Below are positions 35,281-47,374 of a DNA stretch of 64,000 bases, one piece after another; position 1 is the stretch's first letter; the number at the start of each line of letters is the position of its first letter. The notes under the pieces were generated by a model. It was not told where the DNA came from and did not search any database. It saw nothing but the letters and a program-made list of their open reading frames with translations. This DNA is from Podospora bellae-mahoneyi. Its lineage: Eukaryota; Ascomycota; Sordariomycetes; Sordariales; Podosporaceae. Where the stretch lies: contig NW_026946360.1 in NCBI RefSeq assembly GCF_035222275.1, positions 868,001-932,000 on the forward strand, given 5' to 3'. The position numbers and the translations under genes are program-made.

Positions 35281-37122
35281 CTTCCTGCAGCTTTTCAATA
35301 TGGGGAGCTTTCTGGCCCTTTCTTCCAGGTGCTTGTCTGCGACTTGATTGGCTTTCCTGGTGCATTGGTCCTCCGCATCTCCTGCAACTCGGCCAAGTCA
35401 CGACCTTGGGCCGTGCCTGTCTCCATTTCAGTCGACATTCTGCATGGCCGTTGACACGAGTTTCGATGTCATTGTGCTGCTCCGACCAGGCCGAGACGTT
35501 GTTCGGATGCGTAACGCGGGGTAGGTGATCTGGAAGAGCCGAGAGCCATCTCTCGTTCCACCTGGCGGATTGTCATCAACTCGCAAGTGGAAATGCCACT
35601 GGTTTGTTGCGGCGTGGGGCTGGGACACAGCTGCTGTGATGATTGATTGGGCTTGGAGAATCCCCCACATTATGCCTGAAACTCTGCATCATCATTCTTA
35701 TATCTAAGGGCGGTAGCATTGGGTTATCCTGGCATTCCCACGGCTTGACAAAGCAGATCGAGATCGTAAGGCCATCATCATGTTAGGCATTTGCTTCATC
35801 AACCAACCGAACCGGCGCCAAGCATCACCAACACACCGAGCCTGCAGTCTTCAGCCCAACTCTACTCCACTCCGAGCCCACCCAGACTGCCCTGCTTGAC
35901 GTGTTGCATCATTAATGTCTTATTAGTCGAGATGACAGACTTGAATACAACGTCGTTCAAGGTTAACATCCCAAGTCATGAGGAGATCTCATAATTGGGT
36001 TGATAAGGTGGCTATCAGGTAGACACCCTCTGCCGAATATGAACACCACTCTCACTGATCTGGAAGTATGCTCGTAATATGGCAGAAACAATGCCAGCCA
36101 ATTTGACTGGGACTCTTTGACCTGTTTCTTCGAGAGCTGTCAGAAGACTTGTGATAAAAAGCATGAAAGGAACATTTTCATACAAAGAAAGGGTGGGCAA
36201 AACGTGTTTCAACCACACGGCACGGAACGGCTCGGGAGACCCAAACACCAGGCAAGGTGCCCATGTCTTTGAGTACATCAAAACAAACATTGCGGCTCGG
36301 GAACATCAACAAGGGGCTTGCCATGCCTTGTGACCTTGGACTGTTCTTGTTAGAGCGAAACAATATCCCGCAGAGCCATTCCCAATACGACCCAAAAGCA
36401 CCAGACACTCTGACCAAAAATATGTGGTTTGGCGCCCTCTGAAAGTATCGTATACATGAAATTTTGATTCTTCACCCCAGCTCGTTGCAGACAGCTCGAA
36501 AAGGGACTTCGGGATCTAAGATCATCTATTTAGTTGGTATGGATAGATAGGAGGACAAGACTAGTAAGGTGTAGTTGGAAAGGGCACGGGTCGTCTCAGA
36601 CGCCCATCATCCCTTGCTTTTCACTGACATGTCTTCAGGAACCTGTTTTCTCCTCCTGAAGTTCTATCCTTTTCTGCCTTTTCCGCCTGTCCATCCCTCG
36701 CTCCTGCTCCGGAATCGTAAAATCAAAATAAAAGACAGAACGTTGCTCAAAAATAAAAGTCGTTGTTTCACCCATGGCCTTGTACGCCGTGTCATATGCA
36801 GAGGAAAGCCCAGGCTGAAGCTATGTCGTGTGTTGTGAAGTGGGTTCTGTGTCCAGGATATCGGGTGAGAGGTTTTTGGTGGATTACAATATTCCTGCAG
36901 CTAGATTCCCCGATAGAGGGATCTGTACATTATCAATCAATAAGGAGAGATTCGAGTGTCGCTATTTGCTGACTTTCCTCGGATCGAATCGTGCCTGTGT
37001 TCCTTGGTAGGATGGGAGGGTGATGCTTTCGGGATCAACAGCTGCCAGGCACAGCAGTCCTGAAATACGCTTGATCGTGCGGGGAGTACGCCTCCGACTC
37101 TGGAGGATGCGTGAGGGGGCAT

Positions 37123-38489
37123 CTATAGAATACCAGAATCCTTCAGCGCGTTGTTCAGGATCGTCTCCTTAACCGCAGCAAAAACCAGACGGATGTTGCT
37201 AGTATCTGTCGCTTGTGTCAAGCTGATCGATCGTTAGCATCATAAAAAAAGCAAAACGACGGCGGGATAGAGAACAACTTACTGAGGGTAGAGATTTAGA
37301 TGCGCCCTGTTCACTTGGTTGAATCTCCAGAGCAGATACTTGGCTGCCTTGTTGACGTCGTTGCCTCCCGAGTAATCGGGGAAATAGTTGCTGAGTGGAG
37401 ATCGGCCCAGTTTCTGCTTGAAGATATCAACCTTGTTCAAGAACAAGATGATACTCGTGCGCATAAACCACCGTGAGTTGACTACCGAGTCGAAAAGTAG
37501 TAGTGACTCCATCATACGGTTCTAGAAATCCAATTAGCATCACGGAGACATAACTTGATGCGCCACGAATCGCGTACCTGACTGCTTTCTTCTAGCAAGA
37601 CCTGATCGTACTCGCTCAAGGCCACACAAAAGATGATAGAAGTGACGTTCTCAAAACAGTGGATCCACTTCTTGCGTTCGCTGCGTTGACCACCCACGTC
37701 AAACATGCTGTGAACTGTCAGTGTTGTTCCAGGCAAGACTGGCAGCATGAAAACTCACTGAATACTGAGTTGGCCCATCTTGAATCTCGTCTCGTAGATA
37801 CCTGTGGTCTTCGTTCTCGCCCGAAGCACATCCATCTCATTGGGGATGTACTCCTTGTGTGCAATTCTTGCAGCCTCGTCAAAAAAGCTGCCAGTGAAGT
37901 TAGATGCCAGTCCGTGCCCCTCGGTTCAAACACAAGAAACTCACTATTCCGCAGAGTCCATCAAGTAGAACTCTGTTTGCCTTTCCATGAGCAGCTCCTT
38001 GGCCGGGTCGTTCCATAATGACTGGATCGCCACGCTGACCTTTGCGTCAATGGTCTGTGGGTTGGTATCGAGGGAGTAATCAATCAAAAAGTCGAGATGT
38101 CGCTTGTTCTCGTCCAGTACTGGCTCGATGTCGAACTGGCGCATGGCGCTGGCGACCGATTTGGCGCATTCCAGCAGGTTTTTGAACACGGTGGGTCTGT
38201 AATTCTTGAGCTCTTCATGCGAATAACCTTTCAGGTGGATGATTTTCATCTGCTTCACAATAGTTGACTTGCCGCTCTCACCAGAGCCTGCGTGTGTAAC
38301 AAGTGGTTAGCAAATGGAAAGTCGCGACTTGGCGGCTCGCGCGGCGAAGCAGACAATTGACGTACCAAGCAGTAGAATCTTGCATTCTCGGCGCAGCCGT
38401 TTTGAATCTTCCTCCAGATCTCTGTCAATCTTGTTGCTCCTCTTCCGCTGTTCCGACTCCTCCCCGCTCGTGCTCATGCACGACCCCAT
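37123..38489 (-). CDS. gna-3: G-protein alpha subunit, GNA-3 (group III)
   Basis: Exons, complement: 38366-38489, 38287-... down to 37945, 37759-37887, 37578-37707, 37283-37521 and 37123-37222, give 354 aa. The N-terminus MGSCMS has Gly2 for myristoylation and Cys4 for palmitoylation. G motifs are GSGESGKST (P-loop), RARTKTTGI (switch I with the catalytic Arg and Thr), [19 protein letters not shown] (switch II with catalytic Gln), FLNKVD and the TCAT-like TQATDT. The C-terminus KDSGIL couples to the receptor; it matches Neurospora GNA-3 as I remember it. An upstream in-frame ATG at 38549 would spoil the lipid-modified N-terminus, so 38489 is chosen. This class stimulates adenylyl cyclase and cAMP signalling in nutrient sensing and conidiation. 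All five introns are in phase. Confidence 0.97.
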
Positions 38490-41400
38490 TGTGACCATGA
38501 ACCTCCGGGGACGGTCGTTGGGAGTGCTGGATGAGGTCGCGGGCGACAATCGACTGGCAGTAGAGAGGCTGGCCGCGGCAGTGTCGGCGGCGGCAGCAGC
38601 TGAGAAGGCGCGAAGGCGGGTTGCTGCCGCTGGCGACGTGGGCGCTCGCTTGTCCTTGGATTTTCCCTAGAAACCCATAGGCGCGGGCGGTCGTGGCTGT
38701 TTGCGATGGCTGCGAGGTGCTGGGTGATGGATGGAATGATGGTGTTGGTCGGTGAGGGTGAGGTTCGGAATGCCGAAATGTCGTGCAGAGAGAAGCCGTC
38801 TCTGTTGGGTTCGAGGTTGCCTTGTGCAGGTCGTAGAACTGCCTTGGCCGGGCGGAGAGAGGTGGCCTTGGATCCCGATTGAGAGAGTCGAAGAGGTAGC
38901 GATGCAACAACACAAAGACCCGCCTCGGACCCCCTCCCCAGCTTTTGTATGGGGCCTCAATGGAGCCTCGAAGCTCAAGCAAGTCGAGGGTCTGATTCGG
39001 CAACAAGGTCAGGCTGGCGATAAAAGGCGAATTGGTGTTGTTTGGGAGGACCAGTCGACCGACCGTGAACTATTGTGTCGCTCTTTCCCTTGGTTGTGTT
39101 GTTTTGGTTTCGCTTTCAGTCGGGGCGCTGTCAAACCGTTGACCGTTGCGTTGCGGGAGAACGGGACTAATAAGCCGTCACTTGCACTTGCTCCCGTTCT
39201 TGTCACGCACTACTCAAGCGTGACTGGTGTCGGTGGGGACAGGCCGAGATGGATTGAAATAGCAAAGGGCGATACAATGCCTGATATCCTCGTTATTTTG
39301 TCGAAACCACCCGAGATGGTGATGACAGAAAGAAAACTGGAAATGCAAGCACCTGGAAACGGAAGTGGAAGCTGGCAGAGGACCTGGACGGGAGCACGGA
39401 GCACAGACCGGGGAGCCTTGAGGTGGTGGAACTGGAGTTTTTGCTCGCCCTCTTTCGCTTCACCACGCTGGCGCATTTTACGGCACTGTAGTCCAGGCGG
39501 CAGCTCCCCAGGGCAATTAGACAGCGCCTGGGGGGAAAACATGGGGTCCCGGGCTCTTCTGACAGGGCCAAACATGAGATACCTCGAGATGCGACACACC
39601 GCACTGCAAAGAGAAGGTATCGAGTCTTGGTGTTCCAGGGGCCGCATTGGCCACCGTCTCTTCACCACAGGAGAGCCTTGCTGGCCGCTCCGTGGCCCAC
39701 CAGGCTGATGATGGGAACGGGTCTTGCTGGTAACGCAGATCTGGCCCCACAGAATCACGAAATGGATGCCGTGACAAGTGGGTGCGAGATCCAGCACGGG
39801 AGCTCCAGCTCGACGTGCCCATTCATCCAGGTACAGCGTCGTGAGTTCCAAGCCTTGTTGGACGTGTTGAGAGGCCATTGTACTTCCACCGGGTGTGTGT
39901 TGGACCGGCCCAACACACGCTCCACCGCAATGAAGCTGTCAACGGGTACCCGTCCAGAAATAGCTGGATGGGGACGATGGATGCAAGTGCTGGTTAGTGC
40001 ACCGCCAAGGCGCTGTGTTAAACCCATTTCAACATCCCTCACAGTCCGCTCCTTCCATTTGCCGTTCTCAGACACTTTTGATTTCCAAACGCGCAGGGGT
40101 CATAGATTAGATTGCCTGCTAACCTTCTTCACCGGCTCTCTGCATTATTTGACCTTTTCGTCGACGGGATGAATGCGTTTGTCCTCTGTTGCTGGGTATG
40201 GAATGGCAACAATGACGACAAGCAACAAAGGAGTTTGAGAAGAAAGATCTGAGCTGATCAGGGTTCAACCACGTGGTCCCCCTTGCCAGCATCTCACCAC
40301 TGGATATCAGCCACGGATATCAGCCACGGACCTCTCGCCCCGGCGCCACCAACTACGACCTACACTTACTAGTCAGGAACCACCACACCACTCTCTCAAC
40401 GCCTCCTCACCCTTTTATCGCGAGTCCGCCTCTGAGACTATCCGCTCCCCGGATCGGCCATCGTGCGGTGAAGTGTTGTGGAGATCAGGGAGTTCTTTTT
40501 TCACATGGTGTCTCAGAACCCCCCTATTGTGTTCTGCCCCCGTTTCGACGTCTCACTCCACAGCCAAACCAGGTATGAACCTCAAGATCCCAACTCCCAC
40601 GTGTCTTTCCTTTTCTCTGCCGCCTTCCCGTGCCCCGGAAAATCCATTTCTCGGAAGCTCACGGACGACAAGACTTCCAAAGCAGGACAAAGATGCAGGG
40701 GTGAAGACGATTGGAAAACCGTTTCTTGCAACTTGTGATGTGGGAAGAGCTGTGCCTCGCATTGGCTCGAGACCAACTCGGCTGCCATCGCGCTAGCTTT
40801 CTCACCTTGGCGTCTACATGCATTGACAGAGACAAGTTAACACTCTGTTACAGTGGCTTCACACTCCTCCCTCTTTTGCATTTTCTGAGCTGCCAGATGC
40901 AGACACCGATGCCGAGAACCACAATGCAACCTTGCCAGCCAAGCTTGCGATCGCGAATATGTTTTTGGACAACGTATAGGGCAGAAAAGAAAACCCTACG
41001 GCGCAGTGCTTGGGAGCCCAGCTGAAACAGGCCATTTTCTGCCTTTGATCCATCATCTGTCGTTCACCGCTGGACTTTTGAGTGATCTAAACGCCGCGTC
41101 TCCTGCATCCGTCCGCTCGCGCCGGGAGTGCACTGGAAGAGGCAGTGAAGTCAACAGTCCAATCGGTAGCAATCCCCCGATGCGCTGTAAGCCCTTGCCG
41201 CAAACCTGCACGCCTCGATCTAGGAAATACACCAATCAAATTCTGTGGTAAAAGAACCGGGAGCCAGTGGGCACTGTCTCATAGGGTTGCCTTTTCCCTT
41301 TGCGACTGCATAATTGACGCAGTTATACATGCATAAGGTTGGTTGATGGTTGGTGGGTGGTTGACGCAGAAAAGGGGGCAGAAAAGGGGCTTCAGCTGTG

Positions 41401-41805
41401 GTTTGAAGAGCTGTAGCAACTTTGGAGAAATGGGATATTCTATTCGCATCCACCGTCCATGAGGAAGGTAGCCAACAGGAAACTGCAAGTAACCTCCAGC
41501 GTAGGATGAGTGACGTACTTGATAGATCGCAAGCATGATCGGTACGGATTATTCAAGACATCCTATAGCACACTTGACCCTCAGAAAAACCTAGAATAGC
41601 GGCTCGCTGTAACATGTGTTCAACATTGGATAAACAATTTAGCCCTCACAAACTTAGACACCCAACTGTCCACCCGCTGCCAACGCCCTTCCCAGAAGCC
41701 CCGAGGAAAACCCCGCTGTTCACTCCGCAAAACTAAAAAACCGAACACCGTTTTCCGTGGACAATAGGAAAAAGAGCCTCCTGCATGAGAAACCGCAGCA
41801 GGCAG
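38490..41805. other. Long gene-free region upstream of gna-3
   Basis: About 3.3 kb between the arp9 stop and the gna-3 ATG. Frames of up to 318 codons (plus, 38752-39708) and 222 codons (minus, 39210-39878) overlap each other in GC-rich DNA and have no recognisable domain. A 13-bp tandem duplication lies at 40304-40329. The region probably contains a long gna-3 leader and promoter. Confidence 0.5.
40304..40329 (+). repeat. Tandem duplication, 13 bp x2
   Basis: The unit ATATCAGCCACGG occurs twice in succession in non-coding DNA. Confidence 0.8.
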
Positions 41806-43954
41806 CTAGATAAGCATCGAGTGGGACCTGATGCCCTTTGGCCCCAACTCACTGTTTCATTTTGTTAGCGGAATTGTCCGTCAATCTCAATGGGGTAGAA
41901 AGAAAGACTTACTTATAGTCCACCCTGCTGAAGCTCATACTCCTTTGTGCCTCTAGTCCGGCTGGGTCCAAGTTGTGAATGCAAAAGGCCAGGCGCGCTG
42001 CTACCTGCGCACCCAGAAACATGGCTTCCTCGAAACCGTTCTTGGTCCATTCCGCCAGATAAGTCGGCAGCGTAGCCAGCTTGATGTTAGTGGGTGTCTG
42101 GCTGTGGAAATGATGGCTTGTCTGTAGCTGACCGTCTGCGCCCACAATCTGGCCTTGAGGGCCGCCGGGGACGCCGAGGCTGGCGGCGGTGGTGGCGGCT
42201 TGAAGCAACGGGTTGACGCTGCTGCTTGTGGGCAACTGGCCAGTGAATGAACCAGTGGGTGTCTGCGAACCAGTTCCGGAAGGGGTGCCGATGTTTGATG
42301 GCAGCTCCGAGGTGAACATGGTGGCAGAGGAAGGGGAGATCAGGTGGCGGGCTTGAAGGGTTTGCATGATATTGTCCTTTAGGCCACGGATGCGCGCTCC
42401 GTTGCCGACAAAGACTAGATTTTCCCAGCAACTAGGGCGCATGTACATTTCATCAATGCCCTGTACGGTGTGGTAGATGGTGGTGACAATCCGATCGATT
42501 TCCTTGCGGTCCGCAAACAGGAAGCGCTCTAGGCCCACCTCGATATCACGACGGACCCGGCGGGAGATGCGCTCTGTAGCTGGAGCAGCAGCAGGGGGTT
42601 GAGCTGCTGCTGGAGGCGCCGCAGCATCAGCAGCAGGTTGCGCTTGCTCTCCTCCTGTCTTCGCGGCAGGTTCATCGGGTTTCGTTCCTGCATCGTCAGT
42701 CGACGATGCAGGGGCAGCACCAGAATCGGCCATCTCGACGTCCTTGGACACCCCATTCTCTGCTGGAGTGGAGGCTGAGGGAGCCGGTGCTGCAGGGGGC
42801 GCAACAGGGACATCCTCAGTCACCAATTCTTCGTAGTGAAATATGGTCTTGGTTCGCTTCGAATTCGGCAGTCTGGCCTTGGCCGCAGCAGCGGCATCGG
42901 TCTCCTGCCCCTTGCCCTTTCTGCCAGCCTTTGCCTTCTCCGCCTTGAGCTTTTCCTGTTTCGCCAAAAACTCACGGGTTTGACCGCTGACGACCAGACT
43001 GGCCACATCAAGCACGCCTTCCTCATTGACCACCTTCTCATCGCCATCGATACCCAGGTCATCATCAGCGCCCACCACAGTGGTGACAATCTTCGGTCCT
43101 TCTGTCGGCGCAGCCGATGATGTCGCTGTTCCGTTGCTGCCAGTCGCGGATCCCCCCTCTGTCGGCAGCTCCATAAGCTCCTTGGACTCGGCGGCATAAG
43201 GCAAGACCTCACAGACCGGGCTCTTCTTCAGTTGCTCCGCCATCTCATGATCAAACCCCTGCTCCTTCAGCAGCTCCATCAGCCTCTTGGTAAAGAACTC
43301 TCCGCCGCTGATTCCCCTTTTCCTCTCCTCATCAGCCTTCTCGCTGTCCCTGACATTCCCCGGCCCAACATCATTGTGTCCAACTACCCTCCCTTCATAT
43401 ACACATGTAACGTCCACCTTTTCGAACCCCACATCCACCACTGTCATGTTTGGCCATTTGAGACCGTACTGTGTCGCCAATCCGCTGTGAAGCAGACACA
43501 GCGCGGGGGTCTTTGTCTTCTCAAACACGTAGCGCGAAATCACCTCGCAGTCCGCCTTTGTCCACTGCGGACTCGCCATCAGCATGATTGGTGTGTTGTG
43601 GTATGTCGTTGTCAAGGCTTGGTGAACGTGTTCGAGAAACGCCAAAAACGCCTCCATGTGCACAATGTGGCCTGCCTGAATCGGATAGATGGCCCCTTCC
43701 AGTGAATCAACATCCTCCACCCAGTCAAAATCGTCCTCGCCTTCTCCCTTGACACTGGCCGTGGTCTTGGGTCGCTTGTACGTGTGGAAGGGCCTAAACT
43801 GGCCCTCCACTTCTGGGTCAGGAAACATGCGAGTCGGAAACCGGTGCTGTGGTGGTGTGAGCTCGTTGCATCCCATCTGAGCCAGTGTTGTCTGGGAGCC
43901 GGGGCAGATGATGAGGACCTGTTCCTCGCGCCATTTGCCAGTTGAGCCAGACAT
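41806..43954 (-). CDS. arp9: Actin-related protein ARP9 (SWI/SNF and RSC)
   Basis: Exons, complement 41913-43954 and 41851 down to 41806, give 695 aa. Without the 61-nt intron the frame would stop right after VDYK; splicing from GTAAGT to ACAG gives VDYNELGPKGIRSHSMLI, which looks like a genuine conserved end. The N-terminus REEQVLIICPGSQTTLAQMG and ELTPPQHRFPTRMF is the Arp9 version of the actin nucleotide site; the actin-like text resumes in SRRVRRDIEVGLERFLF, ENLVFVGNGARIRGL and the C-terminal part. A long disordered Ala/Pro/Glu-rich insert lies at about residues 270-470. Arp9 pairs with another actin-related protein on the HSA helix of the remodeller ATPase in the nucleus. Alternative: another divergent nuclear Arp. 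Confidence 0.88.
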
Positions 43955-44985
43955 TGTATGTTGTTACCCCCCCTCCTCTTAATTAGATCCGAACTGTAGC
44001 TTTTTATCTTGTTCCCTTTCTTTGGCAGCAGATGGGTTCCTCTCGACCGCGGCGTGGGCTTGCGTTCTCAATGGGGGAGTGTAAACCAAGGAGCTAAGGC
44101 TGCCGGTCAACAGAATGCAAACATCCAACTCGGGTGATGGGTATCGAATTGGCGAGAACTAGAATTGGCGGTGCGTCACAAACAATATGCAAATCGCCTG
44201 CCTGGTCGAGACGTCGCAGATATTTTGATGCGCCAAAAATCAAAGCTTCGCGCTGTGTTGCGATTTGTGCTGCTGGAGCTGAGCTTCAAATGGTGGGAGA
44301 AAGCGCGGCTGTGGGACAGACTGACAGACAGGCACGACTCGGAGCGCGTCGTCCTGTGCAAGAGAGCTCTTGAAATTTTGGGTGGGGCGATTATGTAAGT
44401 CACATGCCGCCAGCAGTACAACCCCTGAATCGGTGGTGGTTAAGCACACGCTACATTCGGCAGTCTTGAACAGCAACTGGGTGCCGTAGTCTGATTTGTA
44501 TAATATATTGAAACAGCTTGGTCCCAGCTCTGATGCCTGAGAGTATCATTCATCATGCCTATACTGACCCATCTAAGCCGTAAGTGCCAAAGCCGTAGTT
44601 AGGCCACCCCCATAAACATTACTAAATACAGAGATTCCAAGGTATATCAAAATCGCCCAGTCTCCCAGTCCACTCGTCAAGCTCCCGCTGGCAGTGAACC
44701 ATGACCCTCTCCACCAAACGCCCAAGATCGAGGCGTTGAATTCGCCCAAATCCATCCCAGTTCAACCCAAGTCCTGTAAAACGCCCAGTCATGAAGGTAT
44801 CAGCCGTTGCAAAGAAAAACCACCAACCCTACCTATTCCGCACATTTCCCCGCAAGTCTCGGCCTCGGCTTAGGCCTGCCGGCTAAACAGAAGAAAGGTA
44901 CATGTCCCATGACATAAAACATGACCACCCACGTATGTCCCCTTTCACACTAACAAACGCTATCAAGCGCCGTACCGCCATCCGC
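43955..44985. other. Intergenic: arp9 leader, SYLF gene downstream region
   Basis: About 1.0 kb with the arp9 promoter and the 3' UTR of the SYLF gene. No gene or notable repeat is seen. Confidence 0.6.
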
Positions 44986-47374
44986 TCAAGAAAGAGCGAC
45001 CGAGCTTCCTTCTGTGCTACCAGAAGGCGAGATTATTCTTAGGGCTTTCGCGCCATTCGCCGCCTTGGTCTCTTCCTGAGGATGTTCAGTGGCGCTGAGA
45101 AACTCATTTTCCGTAAGGGGGGTCCGCGGTTCTCTTTCACTCTCCTCTTCCGCCGACGAGGGCAGTTCAATGTTCTGCGGTACCGGTGGGACCTGGTCGC
45201 TTTCATGACTCTTTCTCTGTTCCAAGTTGGTCTGGACTGCAATGGCAGTGCTGACCGATGACGAGTTCTTTTGGTGGCGAGGGCTGTTGGGGCGTGAGTC
45301 GACTTTGATCGAGTTTTGCTCCTGACCGCTGGTTGAGATGGCTTCGTCGATAGAAACATCGCCAGCAGTATCAACATCCTCGGCGCGGGACGAGATCGAG
45401 AGAAATGAGTTGCGAACGGGGCTTCGAAGTGACGACACGTCACCGTACTCAGTTTTGCTACCGCGAGACACGCGAGCCGGACTCCTGGCGGGAAGAGGTG
45501 GCGGAACTCGTTTTGCGATGGTTACTACATTGGCGCCTTTGGCTTGGATAACCTGGGTGACTTGCGAAGTGCGAATCGACGAACGTGTAGGCTGTGCAGC
45601 GGCGGTAGCGACCTCACAGATGATAGGCTCCTCCTCATCCTCTTCGTCATCTTCGTCGTCGGCATCTTCGTCGCGCTCGTCATCCGCCTCTGGAAGAGAT
45701 CTGGTCGAAGTTGCAGGGGCATTGGCATCCCTAGAAATTGTTTGAGTCTCCTTCTCAGCCACAACCTGCGTTTCCCCCGCCTGCTCTACGAGCTTCTCCT
45801 CCTTGACCTCCTGAATTACTTCCATCTCTTTGAACTCTGCAATCTGTGCTGGGGGTACCTCCGAGGAGCGTGTCCGGAGTCTTTCAATGAAGCTTGTGTC
45901 AACTTTTGTGTAGTCAACTTCCTCAGGTTCAACAACAGTAGGCAGCTTGTCGGACATCGCGTCTTTCCCGTCATCGCTATTTGCGCGGCTAAAGCTGGTT
46001 TCAGCCTGGCTCGTCACGTCCGTCTGGGTATAGGCATCCGTCACGGCGGTGGCCTGTGTCCTCGACGACATGCAGCTGCCTCGGTTGCTCCTAGAAACGA
46101 ACGTCTCCATGCTCTGGCGGCTGAACCGAGCAAAGACAGGGCTTGTCGGACTGGGGTGGTATTCGAACTGTGTGCTCGTGGGTCTCAACTTGGAGCCAGC
46201 TTCGCGGATCTCGATACCGGCCATTTCAAGGCCTATAACGCCAAAAGGGTCCGGGTCGTTGGCGTCGGGAATGCCGAAGGAGAGAGTCGAAGGTGTCGGC
46301 GGGGGCATTCTGGGAATCTCGATGACCGCGTCTCCCGGAGCCGGTTGCTGTGCTAGCCACTCAAAAAGAGGCTTGTCAAAATCAGTTCGACCCTCGGCAG
46401 CCTTGATGACCTCAAATAAAGGACGCATTTCCGGGATAGTCTTGGGGATGTTGCCAGCAAGGATGTCTAAAACCGAAACATTGGCGCTGTAAAATCTTTC
46501 GTTTTCGTTCGTCCGTTCTGTGACCAAGGATCCGTCAAGTGCCACTGCTTGATGCTTTCCCCTAGCCTTCACATACGTCAACACAGTATCACCAATTTCC
46601 TTCCACTTAATTTCCGGTTCCGGGCCCTCCATGGCAGTTAACGGCCCCACAGCGAGGCTGACGTCGTCGCCCAGCATCAGTCTCGGGCGGGTGAAGAGCT
46701 CCAGGGTCTGGACGCTGTTGATGACCAGAACGCAGTCGTATATGTCGACACCGATCACAAAGCCGAGCTCGGCTGTGTGGAGTATTATTCCAGATGGAGG
46801 TGACCATGTTCCATCAGCTTTCCGAGCGGTGATGAGACCAGCGCCACCGGAGCCCGACATCCAGAGGCCGGATCGCATGCAGGAGAAGATGGCGATACCA
46901 ACGGCATTCTGTATTATGCGAGGCGGGATCTTTTTGGTAGTGTATATCTGTGCAGACTGCGATGGGGGATCGGTAGGTGGTGATTCGGTTCGTATTGGTT
47001 GCGCTTCTGGAAATTGAAACCCATCGACTAGTTTCCCGTCAGCTTAAATGAATAATCATCCATCTGGAATGCGGCGTAGACCCACAGCAGAACGACTTTA
47101 GTATTCTAGCAGCCTTGTCACATTCCTTGTCGAGCGTTGTCGGCCAGTATGTCTCGCGATCGAAACGGGTAGGTGTCTTACTCGCTGCCGACGATGTGCT
47201 GAGACGATGGGCAGGGACGGCGATCTTTCCGGCCCATCCAAAAACTTTCCCAAGAGCCCCCGGTGTTGAAGCCGGGGCATCCGTCACCGGTGTCGATGCC
47301 GTCGTCCTGGTGCTGCTGATACTGGCTTGCCTCGGCCGCTCCCACGAGGGGAAAAAGGACGAAACACGCTGCAT
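44986..47374 (-). CDS. SYLF/Ysc84-domain protein
   Basis: Exons, complement 47086-47374 and 44986-47027, give 776 aa. The 58-nt intron (GTGGGT to CTAG) joins RILKSFC to FDGFQFPEAQ, restoring the characteristic block. The SYLF (DUF500/Ysc84) domain spans about residues 65-330: LDKECDKAARILKSF, KKIPPRIIQNAVGIAIF, MRSGLWMSGSGGAGLI, SPPSGIILHTAELGFVIGVD and DDVSLAVGPL. The domain binds phosphoinositides and, in yeast Ysc84/Lsb3, actin at endocytic sites. The remaining 450 residues are disordered, with an acidic run (EDADDEDDEEDEEE) and many Ser/Pro sites. No SH3 domain is visible, unlike yeast Ysc84. The first exon carries a Ser/Thr-rich leader and FGWAGKIAVPAHRLS. Confidence 0.9.

Larger units (their letters stand above)
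34603..37122. other. Intergenic: gph1 leader, gna-3 downstream region
   Basis: About 2.5 kb. It holds the gph1 promoter with a possible leader intron, an ACC-rich repeat at 35221-35280, and the gna-3 3' UTR on the right. No gene is recognised. Confidence 0.55.

Noticed and set aside
38490-38549. Longer GNA-3 start at 38549
   Set aside because: It would bury the MGSCMS myristoylation/palmitoylation site that defines this G-alpha class.
38752-39708. A 318-codon plus-strand frame upstream of gna-3
   Set aside because: Rich in Trp, Arg and Cys with no domain and no conserved look; it overlaps a similar minus-strand frame (39210-39878), typical of GC-rich non-coding DNA.
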